Below, in pieces: positions 1 through 6,118 of a stretch of 8,327 bases of DNA; position 1 is the stretch's first letter, and each line of letters starts with the position of its first letter. Under the pieces are notes generated by a model. The model was not told the origin of the DNA. It saw only the letters and a program-made list of their open reading frames with translations, and made no database searches. A program made the position numbers and the translations under genes. Origin of the DNA: Candidatus Aminicenantota bacterium (GTDB lineage Bacteria > Acidobacteriota > Aminicenantia > Aminicenantales > UBA8522); the NCBI GenBank assembly GCA_003524335.1, contig DQHV01000022.1, positions 1-8,327 of the forward strand, given 5' to 3'.

Positions 1-1
1 G

Positions 2-745
2 GAGACGCCGCCCGCCGTCGAGGCCGCGCTCCCGCCTGTCGAGGGAAGTCCAGCGGCGGCCAAAGGGATCCGGACGATCGTCATCGACCCCGGACACGGA
101 GGGCTGGAGGTCGGAGCCAAGGGCAAGTTCGGGACCCTCGAGAAAGACGTCACCCTGGCCATCAGCCTCAGGCTCAAGGCGCTGATCGAGAAAAACCTGG
201 CCTTCCATGTTGAGCTGACCCGGGATAGGGACATGGATGTCACTCTCGAGAACAGGGCGGCCATCGCCAATAACCATCGCGCTGAGCTTTTCATCAGCAT
301 CCACGCCAACAGTTCCTACCGCCGGAACGCCAACGGTTCGGAGACGTTTTTCCTCAGCCTGAACGCCACGGACGAGGAGGCGCGCCGTCTGGCCTACCTC
401 GAGAACAACTCGGCTGATTTGGACAAGCCCCTGGCCACCGAGAACAAGGACGACATCATGATGATCCTCTGGGACATGGCCCAGTCCGCCTACCTCAAAC
501 AGAGCCAGCGGCTGGCCGAGATCATCCAGGACGAGCTGAACTCGCTCCTGGGCACCAAGGACCGCGGCATCAAGCAGGCGCCGTTCAAGGTGTTGACGGG
601 AGTGGCCTGCCCGGCGGTTCTGGTCGAGGCGGCCTTCATCTCCAATCCCGAAGAGGAAAGAGACCTGGTCCAGGAGGCGTTCCAGGAGAACGTCGCCCAG
701 GCCATCTACCGGGGCCTCGTCAGCTATATCAAATTGTTGTCATGA
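2..745 (+). CDS. N-acetylmuramoyl-L-alanine amidase, Amidase_3 family (5' end outside window)
   Basis: Zinc-dependent peptidoglycan hydrolase that cleaves the bond between N-acetylmuramic acid and L-alanine of the stem peptide, normally in the periplasm during cell separation. The open frame runs in from the left edge, leaving 247 visible residues. Residues 1-21 are an Ala/Pro-rich linker, and the Amidase_3 domain follows. Visible landmarks are DPGHGG (zinc ligand H32), the glutamate of LEKDV (E47, second ligand), SIHAN (H101, third ligand), the RGIKQAPFKVL stretch and the catalytic glutamate of VEAAFISNPEE (E209). All expected catalytic positions are present, so the enzyme should be active. 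The signal peptide and any AMIN or other targeting domain would lie upstream. The internal ATG at 233 is not the start, because it would remove H32 and E47. The stop overlaps the next start as ATGA, which implies cotranscription and translational coupling. The family is certain; the subtype (AmiC-like or other) cannot be settled without the N-terminus. Confidence 0.95.
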   Translation, partial: ETPPAVEAALPPVEGSPAAAKGIRTIVIDPGHGGLEVGAKGKFGTLEKDVTLAISLRLKALIEKNLAFHVELTRDRDMDVTLENRAAIANNHRAELFISIHANSSYRRNANGSETFFLSLNATDEEARRLAYLENNSADLDKPLATENKDDIMMILWDMAQSAYLKQSQRLAEIIQDELNSLLGTKDRGIKQAPFKVLTGVACPAVLVEAAFISNPEEERDLVQEAFQENVAQAIYRGLVSYIKLLS

Positions 746-1335
746 AGAAGAGAAGGATAACTCCAGCCCAGTGGACCCTTTTCGGGTTGTCTGTGATCGT
801 CGTCCTGGTGCTGGCGGCGGTCCTGTTCAGGGGCGAGCGCGGGGAGGGGGTCAAGTCGACCGTTGGGATGTCGCCTCCCGAAAGCCCGCCGGAGCCCGCA
901 CCCGCGCGGGAGGCCAAGACAGTGCTGCTCTTTTTCCTCTCCGAGGACGACAGCCTCCTTCATCCCGAACAGAGGGAGATCCTCTCCGGCCCCTCAATCG
1001 TCGAAGAGGCCGAGCAGGCCGTCGAGGAGCTGATCCGGGGATCGGACAAGGGGTACGTCTCGCCCCTTCCTCCCGAGACCAAACTGCGGCAGCTCTTCGT
1101 CACCAAGGACGGCGTGGCCTTTGTCGACCTCTCGCGGGAGATCATGGAAAAACACCCCTCGGGGTCTTCGGCCGAGCTGGCCACTGTCTATTCCATCGTC
1201 AATACCCTGGCTTACAATTTCAAGCCCATCAAGAAAGTCTTCATCCTGGTCGAGGGCAGTGAAAAAGAAACGCTGGGCGGTCACATCAACCTAAGCCAGC
1301 CCTTCGTCCCGCTCTATTCGCTGAACGCCAAGTGA
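742..1335 (+). CDS. Membrane-anchored GerMN-domain protein
   Basis: A 197-residue protein. A basic N-terminus (MKKRR) precedes one hydrophobic segment (about residues 11-29), which probably anchors it in the inner membrane with the rest outside the cytoplasm. A Pro/Glu-rich linker (about 43-57) leads to a GerMN domain (about 58-190). The domain shows the start VLLFFLSEDD, the helix region EEAEQAVEELIRG, the core VAFVDLS, TVYSIVNTLAYNF, VFILVEG and the closing GGHINLSQPF, all typical of the fold. GerMN domains occur in Bacillus GerM, a sporulation and germination protein, but also in many non-sporulating bacteria, often next to cell-wall amidases. The ATGA overlap with the amidase stop suggests the two act on the same peptidoglycan process, perhaps as hydrolase and partner; that role is inference. 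No clear Shine-Dalgarno stands alone here, consistent with coupled translation. The name GerM would imply spores, for which nothing in the window gives evidence. Confidence 0.88.
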   Translation: MKKRRITPAQWTLFGLSVIVVLVLAAVLFRGERGEGVKSTVGMSPPESPPEPAPAREAKTVLLFFLSEDDSLLHPEQREILSGPSIVEEAEQAVEELIRGSDKGYVSPLPPETKLRQLFVTKDGVAFVDLSREIMEKHPSGSSAELATVYSIVNTLAYNFKPIKKVFILVEGSEKETLGGHINLSQPFVPLYSLNAK

Positions 1336-1348
1336 CGGTCGCATCCCC

Positions 1349-2662
1349 ATGAAAAGCCTGCCCCAAGTCGCCATCGTCGGTTTTCCCAACGTCGGCAAGT
1401 CCACCCTTTTCAACCGGCTCCTGGGGAGAAAGGAGTCTTTGGTCCACTCGCTGCCAGGGATGACCCGCGACGCCGTCTCCGCCCTCGGGGAGCTCCGGGG
1501 AAAAAGGTTCATCCTGACCGATACCGGCGGGCTCTACGACCCGTCCGAGGCACCCCTGGCTGCCGCGGTAGCGGAAAAGGCCTGGAGCACGGCCCGGAAG
1601 GCCGACGTCATCCTGCTCGTCCTCGACGGAAAAAGGAACCTTGCGCCCGCCGAGGAGGAGCTTTTCTTGTCCTTGCGGAAGCTCGGTAAGCCGGTCATCG
1701 CCGTCCTCAACAAGATCGACTCCGAGCTCCAGGAGAGCCGGCTGGGGGACTATTTCAACCGCCTCAAGACAGCGGCGATCGTGGCCGTTGCCGCCGAACA
1801 CAGGAGAAACCTGGATGAGCTCGAAGAGGCGCTGGCCGCCCTTCTTCCCGGCAGTCCGGCGGAGATGGAAGGGCTCCGGCCGCTGCGGGTGGCCGTCATC
1901 GGCCGGATCAACGTCGGCAAGTCCTCGATCATCAACCGTCTTTGCGGGGAGGAGCGCTTGATCGTGAGCAGCGCGCCCGGCACGACCCGGGACAGCACCG
2001 ACACCTACGTGGTCAGGAACAAGAAAGTTTTCTGCCTTGTCGACACGGCCGGGTTGCGGCGGTTGAGCCGGACGCGGGACCAAAGAGAGAAGGCCGGAAT
2101 CATCCGGGCCAGGAAAGACATCAGTCGGGCGGATGTCCTCTGCCAGGTCCTGGACGCGGGGGAATTCCCCACCCGGCAGGACATGACAATCGCCCACCTT
2201 GCCTATGAATCGGGCAAACCTCTACTGCTGGCCCTGAACAAGTGGGACTTGATCCCCAAGGGCGAATCTCCCCAGGTGATCAAAACGAGCGTCTTCCGGG
2301 GGATGCCCTTCGTAAGCTACGCTCCGCTTGTCTTCGTTTCCGCCCTGACCGGCAAGGGCGTCGTCAAGATTCTCGACCAGGCCGAAGAGGTCTACGAACG
2401 CGGTTCCCAGAAAGTGGAGACCCCTCGGCTGAACGAATTCCTGGCCTGGATCAACGTCACTCGTCCCCCCCTGACCAAGACAAAGCGGCGGTTAAAGATC
2501 AAGTACATGACCCAGAAAGGCATCCGGCCGCCGACTTTCATCCTCTTCACCCACACTCCGGCCGCCTTGCTCCCCGCTTACGAGAAGTATTTCCTCCAGG
2601 CCCTGCGCGAACGGTTCGGCCTGTGGGGGACGCCGCTCCGGCTGGTGCTGAGGAGGAGTTGA
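1349..2662 (+). CDS. der: Ribosome-assembly GTPase Der (EngA)
   Basis: Essential GTPase with two tandem G domains and a C-terminal KH-like domain, needed for late 50S subunit maturation. The 437 residues match the usual length. G domain 1 has GFPNVGKS (11-18), T39 in PGMTRD, DTGG (58-61) and NKID (121-124). G domain 2 has GRINVGKS (185-192), PGTTRD (210-215), DTAG (232-235), NKWD (297-300) and VSALTGKG. The KH-like domain ends the protein, with the signature KYMTQKGIRPPTFILF. Departures from consensus are isoleucine for proline in the second P-loop (family norm GRPNVGKS), and AAEHRRN where G domain 1 usually has a G5 motif like SAEHGRG. The start is the only possible one, since in-frame TGA lies at 1322-1324 with no other start codon between. 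No Shine-Dalgarno precedes it, so it is probably translated by coupling to the GerMN gene 13 nt upstream. The family is certain. Confidence 0.97.
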   Translation: MKSLPQVAIVGFPNVGKSTLFNRLLGRKESLVHSLPGMTRDAVSALGELRGKRFILTDTGGLYDPSEAPLAAAVAEKAWSTARKADVILLVLDGKRNLAPAEEELFLSLRKLGKPVIAVLNKIDSELQESRLGDYFNRLKTAAIVAVAAEHRRNLDELEEALAALLPGSPAEMEGLRPLRVAVIGRINVGKSSIINRLCGEERLIVSSAPGTTRDSTDTYVVRNKKVFCLVDTAGLRRLSRTRDQREKAGIIRARKDISRADVLCQVLDAGEFPTRQDMTIAHLAYESGKPLLLALNKWDLIPKGESPQVIKTSVFRGMPFVSYAPLVFVSALTGKGVVKILDQAEEVYERGSQKVETPRLNEFLAWINVTRPPLTKTKRRLKIKYMTQKGIRPPTFILFTHTPAALLPAYEKYFLQALRERFGLWGTPLRLVLRRS

Positions 2663-2686
2663 CTTGGACCCTTGTTCTATTATACA
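2659..2686 (+). promoter_or_regulatory. Probable sigma70-type promoter for the TPR lipoprotein gene
   Basis: TTGACT at 2659-2664 (5 of 6 to the -35 consensus) is followed after 16 nt by TATACA at 2681-2686 (4 of 6), in an AT-rich island that stands out in this GC-rich window. The -35 box overlaps the der stop codon (2660-2662). Transcription would begin near 2693, leaving a leader of about 40 nt. TATTAT at 2678-2683 is a better hexamer but gives only 13 nt spacing. Confidence 0.5.
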
Positions 2687-2721
2687 TTGATCTTTCCTTT
2701 GAGCACTGTTTTGACATTATT

Positions 2722-2727
2722 AGGAGG
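2722..2727 (+). promoter_or_regulatory. Ribosome binding site of the TPR lipoprotein gene
   Basis: A perfect AGGAGG. It sits 5 nt before the ATG at 2733 but only 2 nt before the overlapping in-frame GTG at 2730, so the ATG is the better start. Confidence 0.8.
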
Positions 2728-2732
2728 CTGTG

Positions 2733-3722
2733 ATGAGTCATAGGAGAGTCGGTTCTGTCTTTGCTGTGCTGCTGGTCTTCACCTTCGTCCTCGTCTTCAC
2801 CGGCTGTGAAAAGCTGAGCATGGGAAAGCTCCAGGCGAATTATCATTTTTCTAAGGCCAACCAGCTCTTCAAAGACGGCAAGTTCCGGAAAGCGATGCAA
2901 GAGTATGAGTACACCCTGAAGTACAACCCGAACCTGATTCAGGCCTATCGGTTCCTGGGCGAGAGCTACAAGAGCCTCTTTAAGATCGGCGTCACGACAC
3001 CGGAGAACATGGACATCGCGAATAAAGCGCTCGACGCCTTCAAGAAAGCCTACGAGGCCGAGCCCACGAACAAGGAGATCATCTTCTCCCTCGGCGACAT
3101 GTACGACAAGCTGAAGGATTTCAATGAGGCCGAAAAGCTCTACCTCCGGATCCTTGACCTCGAGCCCGGCAACATGGGCAACTATTACGTCGTGGCCGAA
3201 TTCTACAAGAGATACGCCGCCGAGAAGGCGGAGCTGAGGGCCAAGGCCGAATCGATGTACCTGCGGCGGATCGAACTCGACCCGCTGAACCCCCAGGGGT
3301 ATGCCTATATCGCCAATTATTTCGAAAACCTCGCCCCTGCGGCCGAGGTCTATGACCAGGCCGCCGAATATTGGGACATGAGGATCGCGCTCGACCCCAG
3401 CAGCTCCGAAGCCTGGCTGGCCAAGGGCGTCAACCGCTGGTCGCGGTCCTACCGATTCCAGAACCTGCCCGCCGCCGACCGGTTGAAGACGGCCCAGGAG
3501 GCCCTCAAGGCGCTGGAAAAAGCCAATGAGCTCGACCCCGAATACCCGGAACCTTACAGCTGGCTGAGCGTCCTCTACCAGAGCGTTCTGAGCAAGCTCG
3601 AGCCCGATAAGGAAGCCCGCTACAAAGCCGAAGCGGACCGCGCCATGGAGCGATGGAACGAAATGCGCAAGCGGGCGGCCGAGAAGAAGAAGCTGGAGGA
3701 AGAACTCAAGAAGACCGGGTAG
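2733..3722 (+). CDS. TPR-repeat lipoprotein of unknown function
   Basis: A 329-residue protein from the ATG at 2733, chosen for its ribosome-binding-site spacing. Residues 1-24 form a signal peptide (basic SHRRV, then a hydrophobic core) ending in the lipobox-like FTGC. C25 would be lipidated, and the next residue, Glu, does not match the classic Asp retention signal. From about residue 33 to 300 the chain is a run of tetratricopeptide repeats. The clearest units are the ANQLFKDGKFRKAMQEYEYTL region, LGDMYDKLKDFNEAEKLYLRIL, and later units ending in ELDPLNP, ALDPSSS and ELDPEYP. A highly charged Lys/Glu-rich helix closes the protein (about 300-329). TPR arrays bind protein partners, so this is probably an envelope scaffold or assembly factor; which complex it serves cannot be read from the sequence. 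It has its own likely promoter and terminator and sits alone between der and the rplM operon. Coding and fold class are certain; the role is unknown. Confidence 0.9.
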   Translation: MSHRRVGSVFAVLLVFTFVLVFTGCEKLSMGKLQANYHFSKANQLFKDGKFRKAMQEYEYTLKYNPNLIQAYRFLGESYKSLFKIGVTTPENMDIANKALDAFKKAYEAEPTNKEIIFSLGDMYDKLKDFNEAEKLYLRILDLEPGNMGNYYVVAEFYKRYAAEKAELRAKAESMYLRRIELDPLNPQGYAYIANYFENLAPAAEVYDQAAEYWDMRIALDPSSSEAWLAKGVNRWSRSYRFQNLPAADRLKTAQEALKALEKANELDPEYPEPYSWLSVLYQSVLSKLEPDKEARYKAEADRAMERWNEMRKRAAEKKKLEEELKKTG

Positions 3723-3737
3723 GAACCCGGGTTTGTT
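3715..3737 (+). terminator. Possible rho-independent terminator of the TPR lipoprotein gene
   Basis: CCGGGT (3715-3720) can pair with ACCCGG (3725-3730) around an AGGA loop, giving a 6-bp GC-rich stem that includes part of the TAG stop codon. The broken T-rich run GTTTGTTCGTTTC follows. The stem is short and the T tract interrupted, so termination may be weak. An alternative pairing is ACCCGGG (3725-3731) with CCCGGGT (3751-3757). Confidence 0.4.
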
Positions 3738-3760
3738 CGTTTCCTTTCGGCCCGGGTGAA

Positions 3761-3789
3761 TTGACAATTTCCCCGATATCTAGTATTTT
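3761..3789 (+). promoter_or_regulatory. Probable sigma70-type promoter of the rplM-frr operon
   Basis: A perfect TTGACA at 3761-3766, a 17-nt spacer, and TATTTT at 3784-3789 (4 of 6 to the -10 consensus), in an AT-rich intergenic region directly ahead of rplM. Transcription would start near 3796 and give a leader of about 50 nt. A strong promoter suits a ribosomal protein operon. In E. coli the rplM-rpsI pair is feedback-regulated by L13 at its leader; I see no recognisable conserved structure here to claim the same. Confidence 0.65.
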
Positions 3790-3847
3790 ATTCCTCTCAT
3801 TCCGTAAGAGTTTTTTCTATTCTCTATAAGAACTAAGGAAGAACGCG

Positions 3848-4276
3848 ATGAAAACCTTTGTCCCCAAAAAGGACGACATCGAGAGGCGATGGTGGCTGGT
3901 CAACGCCGAGGGTAGAGTCCTGGGCCGCCTGGCCACCGAAGTGGCCATCCTGCTGCGCGGCAAGAACAAGCCGGAATTTTCCCCTTCCTGCGATACCGGC
4001 GATTTCGTGATCGTGATCAATGCCGAAAAGATCACCACCACCGGCCGGAAAACCGAGCAGAAGGTCTATTATTCCCATTCTCAATATCCCGGCGGCCTAA
4101 AGAGCGAGACTCTCAAGGGCCTCCTCGCGGACAAGCCCGAAGAGGTCATCCGGCACGCTGTCAGGGGGATGATCCCCAAGAACAAGCTCGGCCGGCAGGT
4201 CTTCAAGAAGCTCAAGGTCTACCGCGGGCCGAACCATCCGCATGACGCCCAGAGACCCCGGGAATACCAGTTTTAG
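3848..4276 (+). CDS. rplM: 50S ribosomal protein L13
   Basis: Early-assembling 23S rRNA-binding protein of the large subunit. The 142 residues match the family length of about 140-150. Visible hallmarks are [17 protein letters not shown] (14-30), the [12 protein letters not shown] core strand (51-62), [14 protein letters not shown] (72-85), the signature [14 protein letters not shown] (104-117) and the end [14 protein letters not shown]. The ATG has AAGGA (3835-3839) 8 nt upstream. It is the first gene of a six-gene run and is paired with rpsI as in most bacteria; its stop codon TAG lies inside the rpsI ribosome binding site. Nothing unusual is seen in the protein. Confidence 0.98.
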   Translation: MKTFVPKKDDIERRWWLVNAEGRVLGRLATEVAILLRGKNKPEFSPSCDTGDFVIVINAEKITTTGRKTEQKVYYSHSQYPGGLKSETLKGLLADKPEEVIRHAVRGMIPKNKLGRQVFKKLKVYRGPNHPHDAQRPREYQF

Positions 4277-4280
4277 GAGG
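4275..4280 (+). promoter_or_regulatory. rpsI ribosome binding site overlapping the rplM stop codon
   Basis: A perfect AGGAGG shares its first two bases with the TAG stop of rplM and lies 5 nt before the GTG at 4286. It fixes the GTG as the rpsI start and ties the translation of the two proteins together. Confidence 0.85.
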
Positions 4281-4285
4281 CGCTC

Positions 4286-4690
4286 GTGAGTCTGATCCAA
4301 TACTACGGTACAGGAAAAAGAAAGACTTCGGTGGCCAGGGTCTTCCTGCGCTCCGGAAAAGGGGATGTCACGCTGATCGTGAACAAGAGGCCCCGTCCGT
4401 TCGCCGAATACTTTCATCTCGATTCTCATAAATACATCATCCGACAGCCGCTCCAGCTGACCGATACCGAGAGCAAGTTTGACATCTTCCTGCGGATCAG
4501 CGGGGGCGGGTTGAAGGGTCAGGCCGAAGCCATCCGGCTGGGCATCGCCCGCGCGCTGGTGGAGTTCAACCGGGAGCTCAGGCCGACCTTGAAGGACGCC
4601 GGCTTCCTGACGCGGGATTCCCGCATCAAGGAAAGAAAAAAGTACGGGCTGTTGGGCGCGAGAAAAGCGCCGCAGTATCACAAGCGGTAA
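4286..4690 (+). CDS. rpsI: 30S ribosomal protein S9
   Basis: Small-subunit head protein whose C-terminal tail reaches the P-site tRNA. The 134 residues are typical. Landmarks are [17 protein letters not shown] (6-22), the [13 protein letters not shown] region (25-37), [21 protein letters not shown] (71-91), the [18 protein letters not shown] segment (104-121) and the conserved ending [10 protein letters not shown], including the terminal Arg that contacts tRNA. Translation starts at GTG, supported by the well-spaced AGGAGG. It follows rplM by 9 nt and precedes rpsB by 14 nt. The family assignment is certain. Confidence 0.98.
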   Translation: MSLIQYYGTGKRKTSVARVFLRSGKGDVTLIVNKRPRPFAEYFHLDSHKYIIRQPLQLTDTESKFDIFLRISGGGLKGQAEAIRLGIARALVEFNRELRPTLKDAGFLTRDSRIKERKKYGLLGARKAPQYHKR

Positions 4691-4696
4691 GGGAGG
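4691..4696 (+). promoter_or_regulatory. rpsB ribosome binding site supporting a TTG start
   Basis: GGGAGG directly follows the rpsI TAA and lies 8 nt before TTG at 4705. The in-frame GTG at 4714 and ATG at 4720 are 17 and 23 nt away, too far for this site, so the TTG is preferred. Confidence 0.6.
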
Positions 4697-4704
4697 GATC
4701 GAAA

Positions 4705-5487
4705 TTGGTTTCCGTGACGATGAAAGAGCTCTTAGAGGCCGGTGTTCATTTCGGGCACCAGACCAAGCGCTGGAACCCCAAGATGAAGGAATTCATCTTC
4801 GGCCAGCGCAACGGCATTTACATCATCGACCTGCAGAAGACGATCAAGATCTTCAAGGAGGCGCTCCAGTTCGTTAAAGGGATCGCCGAGGCCGACAGGC
4901 ACATCCTCTTTGTCGGGACGAAGAAACAGGCCCAGGACATCATCCGGGAGACGGCCGGCCGGTGTGAGTGCAGCTACGTCAACCAGCGCTGGCTGGGCGG
5001 GCTGCTGACGAACTTCGGGGTGGTCCGGGGGAGCGTCGAGAAGCTGATCGAGCTAGACGAGATGAAGGAGGACGGCCGCTGGGAACTGCTCTCCAAGAAG
5101 GACCAGTCCAAGATGGAAAAGCTCCACAAGAAACTGTCCAAGAACCTGGGCGGCATCAGGAACATGACCGCCCTACCCGGCGCCATGTTCGTGATCGATT
5201 CGGCCAAGGAGGAGATCGCCCTCGTCGAGGCCCAGAAGCTCGGTATCCCAATCGTGGCGGTCGTGGACACCAACGGGAATCCCGAGAACATCGATTATCC
5301 CATCCCCGGGAACGATGACGCGGTCCGGGCGATCGAGCTCTTCACCTCCAAGGTCGCCGAGGCGGTGATCGAGGGGAGGAAGAGCCGGCTGGAGAAAGAG
5401 ATGGAAGCGTCGAAGAAGGAGGAAGTGACGGGCACGGAAGGGGCGCCCTCTTCGAAAGAAGGACCGCCCGGAATCGGAAAGGGCTGA
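4705..5487 (+). CDS. rpsB: 30S ribosomal protein S2
   Basis: Late-binding small-subunit protein, needed for S1 attachment in proteobacteria. It has 260 residues from the TTG. The N-terminus [24 protein letters not shown] (5-27) is the family signature. It is followed by IYIIDLQKT (38-46), [10 protein letters not shown] (68-77), [14 protein letters not shown] (91-104), the helical hairpin region (about 110-150), LPGAMFVID (157-165) and [23 protein letters not shown] (185-206). After about residue 225 the chain becomes a charged, Gly/Pro-rich tail with no recognised fold; such C-terminal extensions vary freely among S2 proteins. The TTG start is chosen on ribosome-binding-site spacing and because it restores the usual few residues before MKELL; a start at the ATG at 4720 would remove only five residues. 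S2 feeds back on rpsB-tsf in E. coli; no comparable site is evident here. Confidence 0.98.
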   Translation: MVSVTMKELLEAGVHFGHQTKRWNPKMKEFIFGQRNGIYIIDLQKTIKIFKEALQFVKGIAEADRHILFVGTKKQAQDIIRETAGRCECSYVNQRWLGGLLTNFGVVRGSVEKLIELDEMKEDGRWELLSKKDQSKMEKLHKKLSKNLGGIRNMTALPGAMFVIDSAKEEIALVEAQKLGIPIVAVVDTNGNPENIDYPIPGNDDAVRAIELFTSKVAEAVIEGRKSRLEKEMEASKKEEVTGTEGAPSSKEGPPGIGKG

Positions 5488-5514
5488 GGACCAGAGGCCG
5501 ACAAGGAGAGAATA

Positions 5515-6111
5515 ATGGAAATCACCGCGGAAAGGGTCAAGGAGCTTCGGCAGAGGACCGGGATCGGAGTCATGGAATGCAAGGAGGCCCTGGCCGAGTG
5601 CCAGGGCGATATCGATAAGGCCATCGCCGTCCTCCGGAAAAAAGGGGCCGCCCGGGCCCAGGAACGGATGAACCGGGAGGCCTCCCAGGGGATCGTTTAC
5701 GCTTATATTCACCTGGAAGGCAAGCTCGGTGTCCTGGTCGAGGTGAACTGCGAATCCGATTTCGTCGCCCGCAACGACGAGTTCAAGGAATTGGCCAAGA
5801 ATGTCGCGATGCAGATCGCGGCCGCCAACCCGCGCTATGTCTCCTCGGCGGATATCCCGCCAACGGAGCTGGAGCAGGAGAAGGAGATCATCCGCGCCCA
5901 GCTCCAGGATTCCAAGAAGCCGCCCCAGATCATCGAGAAGATCGTAGAGGGCAAGCTCAAGAAGTACTTTGAGGAGGTCTGCCTCCTGGACCAGCCTTAC
6001 ATCAGGGACGACAAGCAGACGATCAAACAGATCATCGCCTCCACCATCGCCAAGTTCGGGGAGAACATTAAAGTGCGACGCTTCGCCCGGTTTGAGCTGG
6101 GCAAGAGCTGA
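5515..6111 (+). CDS. tsf: Translation elongation factor Ts (short form)
   Basis: Guanine nucleotide exchange factor that releases GDP from EF-Tu. The 198 residues include the N-terminal UBA-like domain (about 1-53), with [12 protein letters not shown] (15-26) in place of the commoner TGAGMMDCKKAL. The core follows, with [19 protein letters not shown] (72-90) carrying the Asp-Phe pair (D82, F83) that enters EF-Tu. The C-terminus has the [14 protein letters not shown] segment (157-170) and [10 protein letters not shown] (187-196). At about 200 residues it is the compact form, as in Thermus (about 196), missing much of the second half of the core domain and the coiled-coil region of the E. coli protein (283). 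AAGGAGAG at 5503-5510 supports the ATG. It follows rpsB by 27 nt, the widest gap in the operon, and this order is nearly universal in bacteria. Confidence 0.97.
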   Translation: MEITAERVKELRQRTGIGVMECKEALAECQGDIDKAIAVLRKKGAARAQERMNREASQGIVYAYIHLEGKLGVLVEVNCESDFVARNDEFKELAKNVAMQIAAANPRYVSSADIPPTELEQEKEIIRAQLQDSKKPPQIIEKIVEGKLKKYFEEVCLLDQPYIRDDKQTIKQIIASTIAKFGENIKVRRFARFELGKS

Positions 6112-6118
6112 TAAACCC

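Noticed and set aside
1286..2197. Minus-strand open frame (303 codons) opposite der
   Set aside because: The sense strand encodes an unmistakable Der. The antisense product has no family resemblance.
2711..2716. Perfect TTGACA before the TPR lipoprotein gene
   Set aside because: A matching -10 box would fall near 2734, inside the coding region, where no suitable hexamer exists. The element at 2659 fits better.
2547..3767. Long open frame (406 codons) on the minus strand across the TPR lipoprotein gene
   Set aside because: It lies opposite a well-supported gene with a ribosome binding site, signal peptide and TPR repeats. Long antisense frames are expected in GC-rich DNA, and its translation shows no recognisable domain.
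3794..3816. Hairpin CTCT/AGAG followed by TTTTTT in the rplM leader, suggestive of an attenuator
   Set aside because: The stem is only 4 bp with a 9-nt loop, and the predicted transcription start falls within its 5' arm.
3825..3830. TATAAG as a second -10 box just before rplM
   Set aside because: No -35-like sequence lies at the right distance, and transcription would begin inside the ribosome binding site.
5969..6118. Upstream extension of the pyrH reading frame inside tsf
   Set aside because: The extra 50 residues are a Ser/Arg/Pro-rich out-of-frame translation of tsf, and the ATG at 6119 gives the standard UMP kinase N-terminus.
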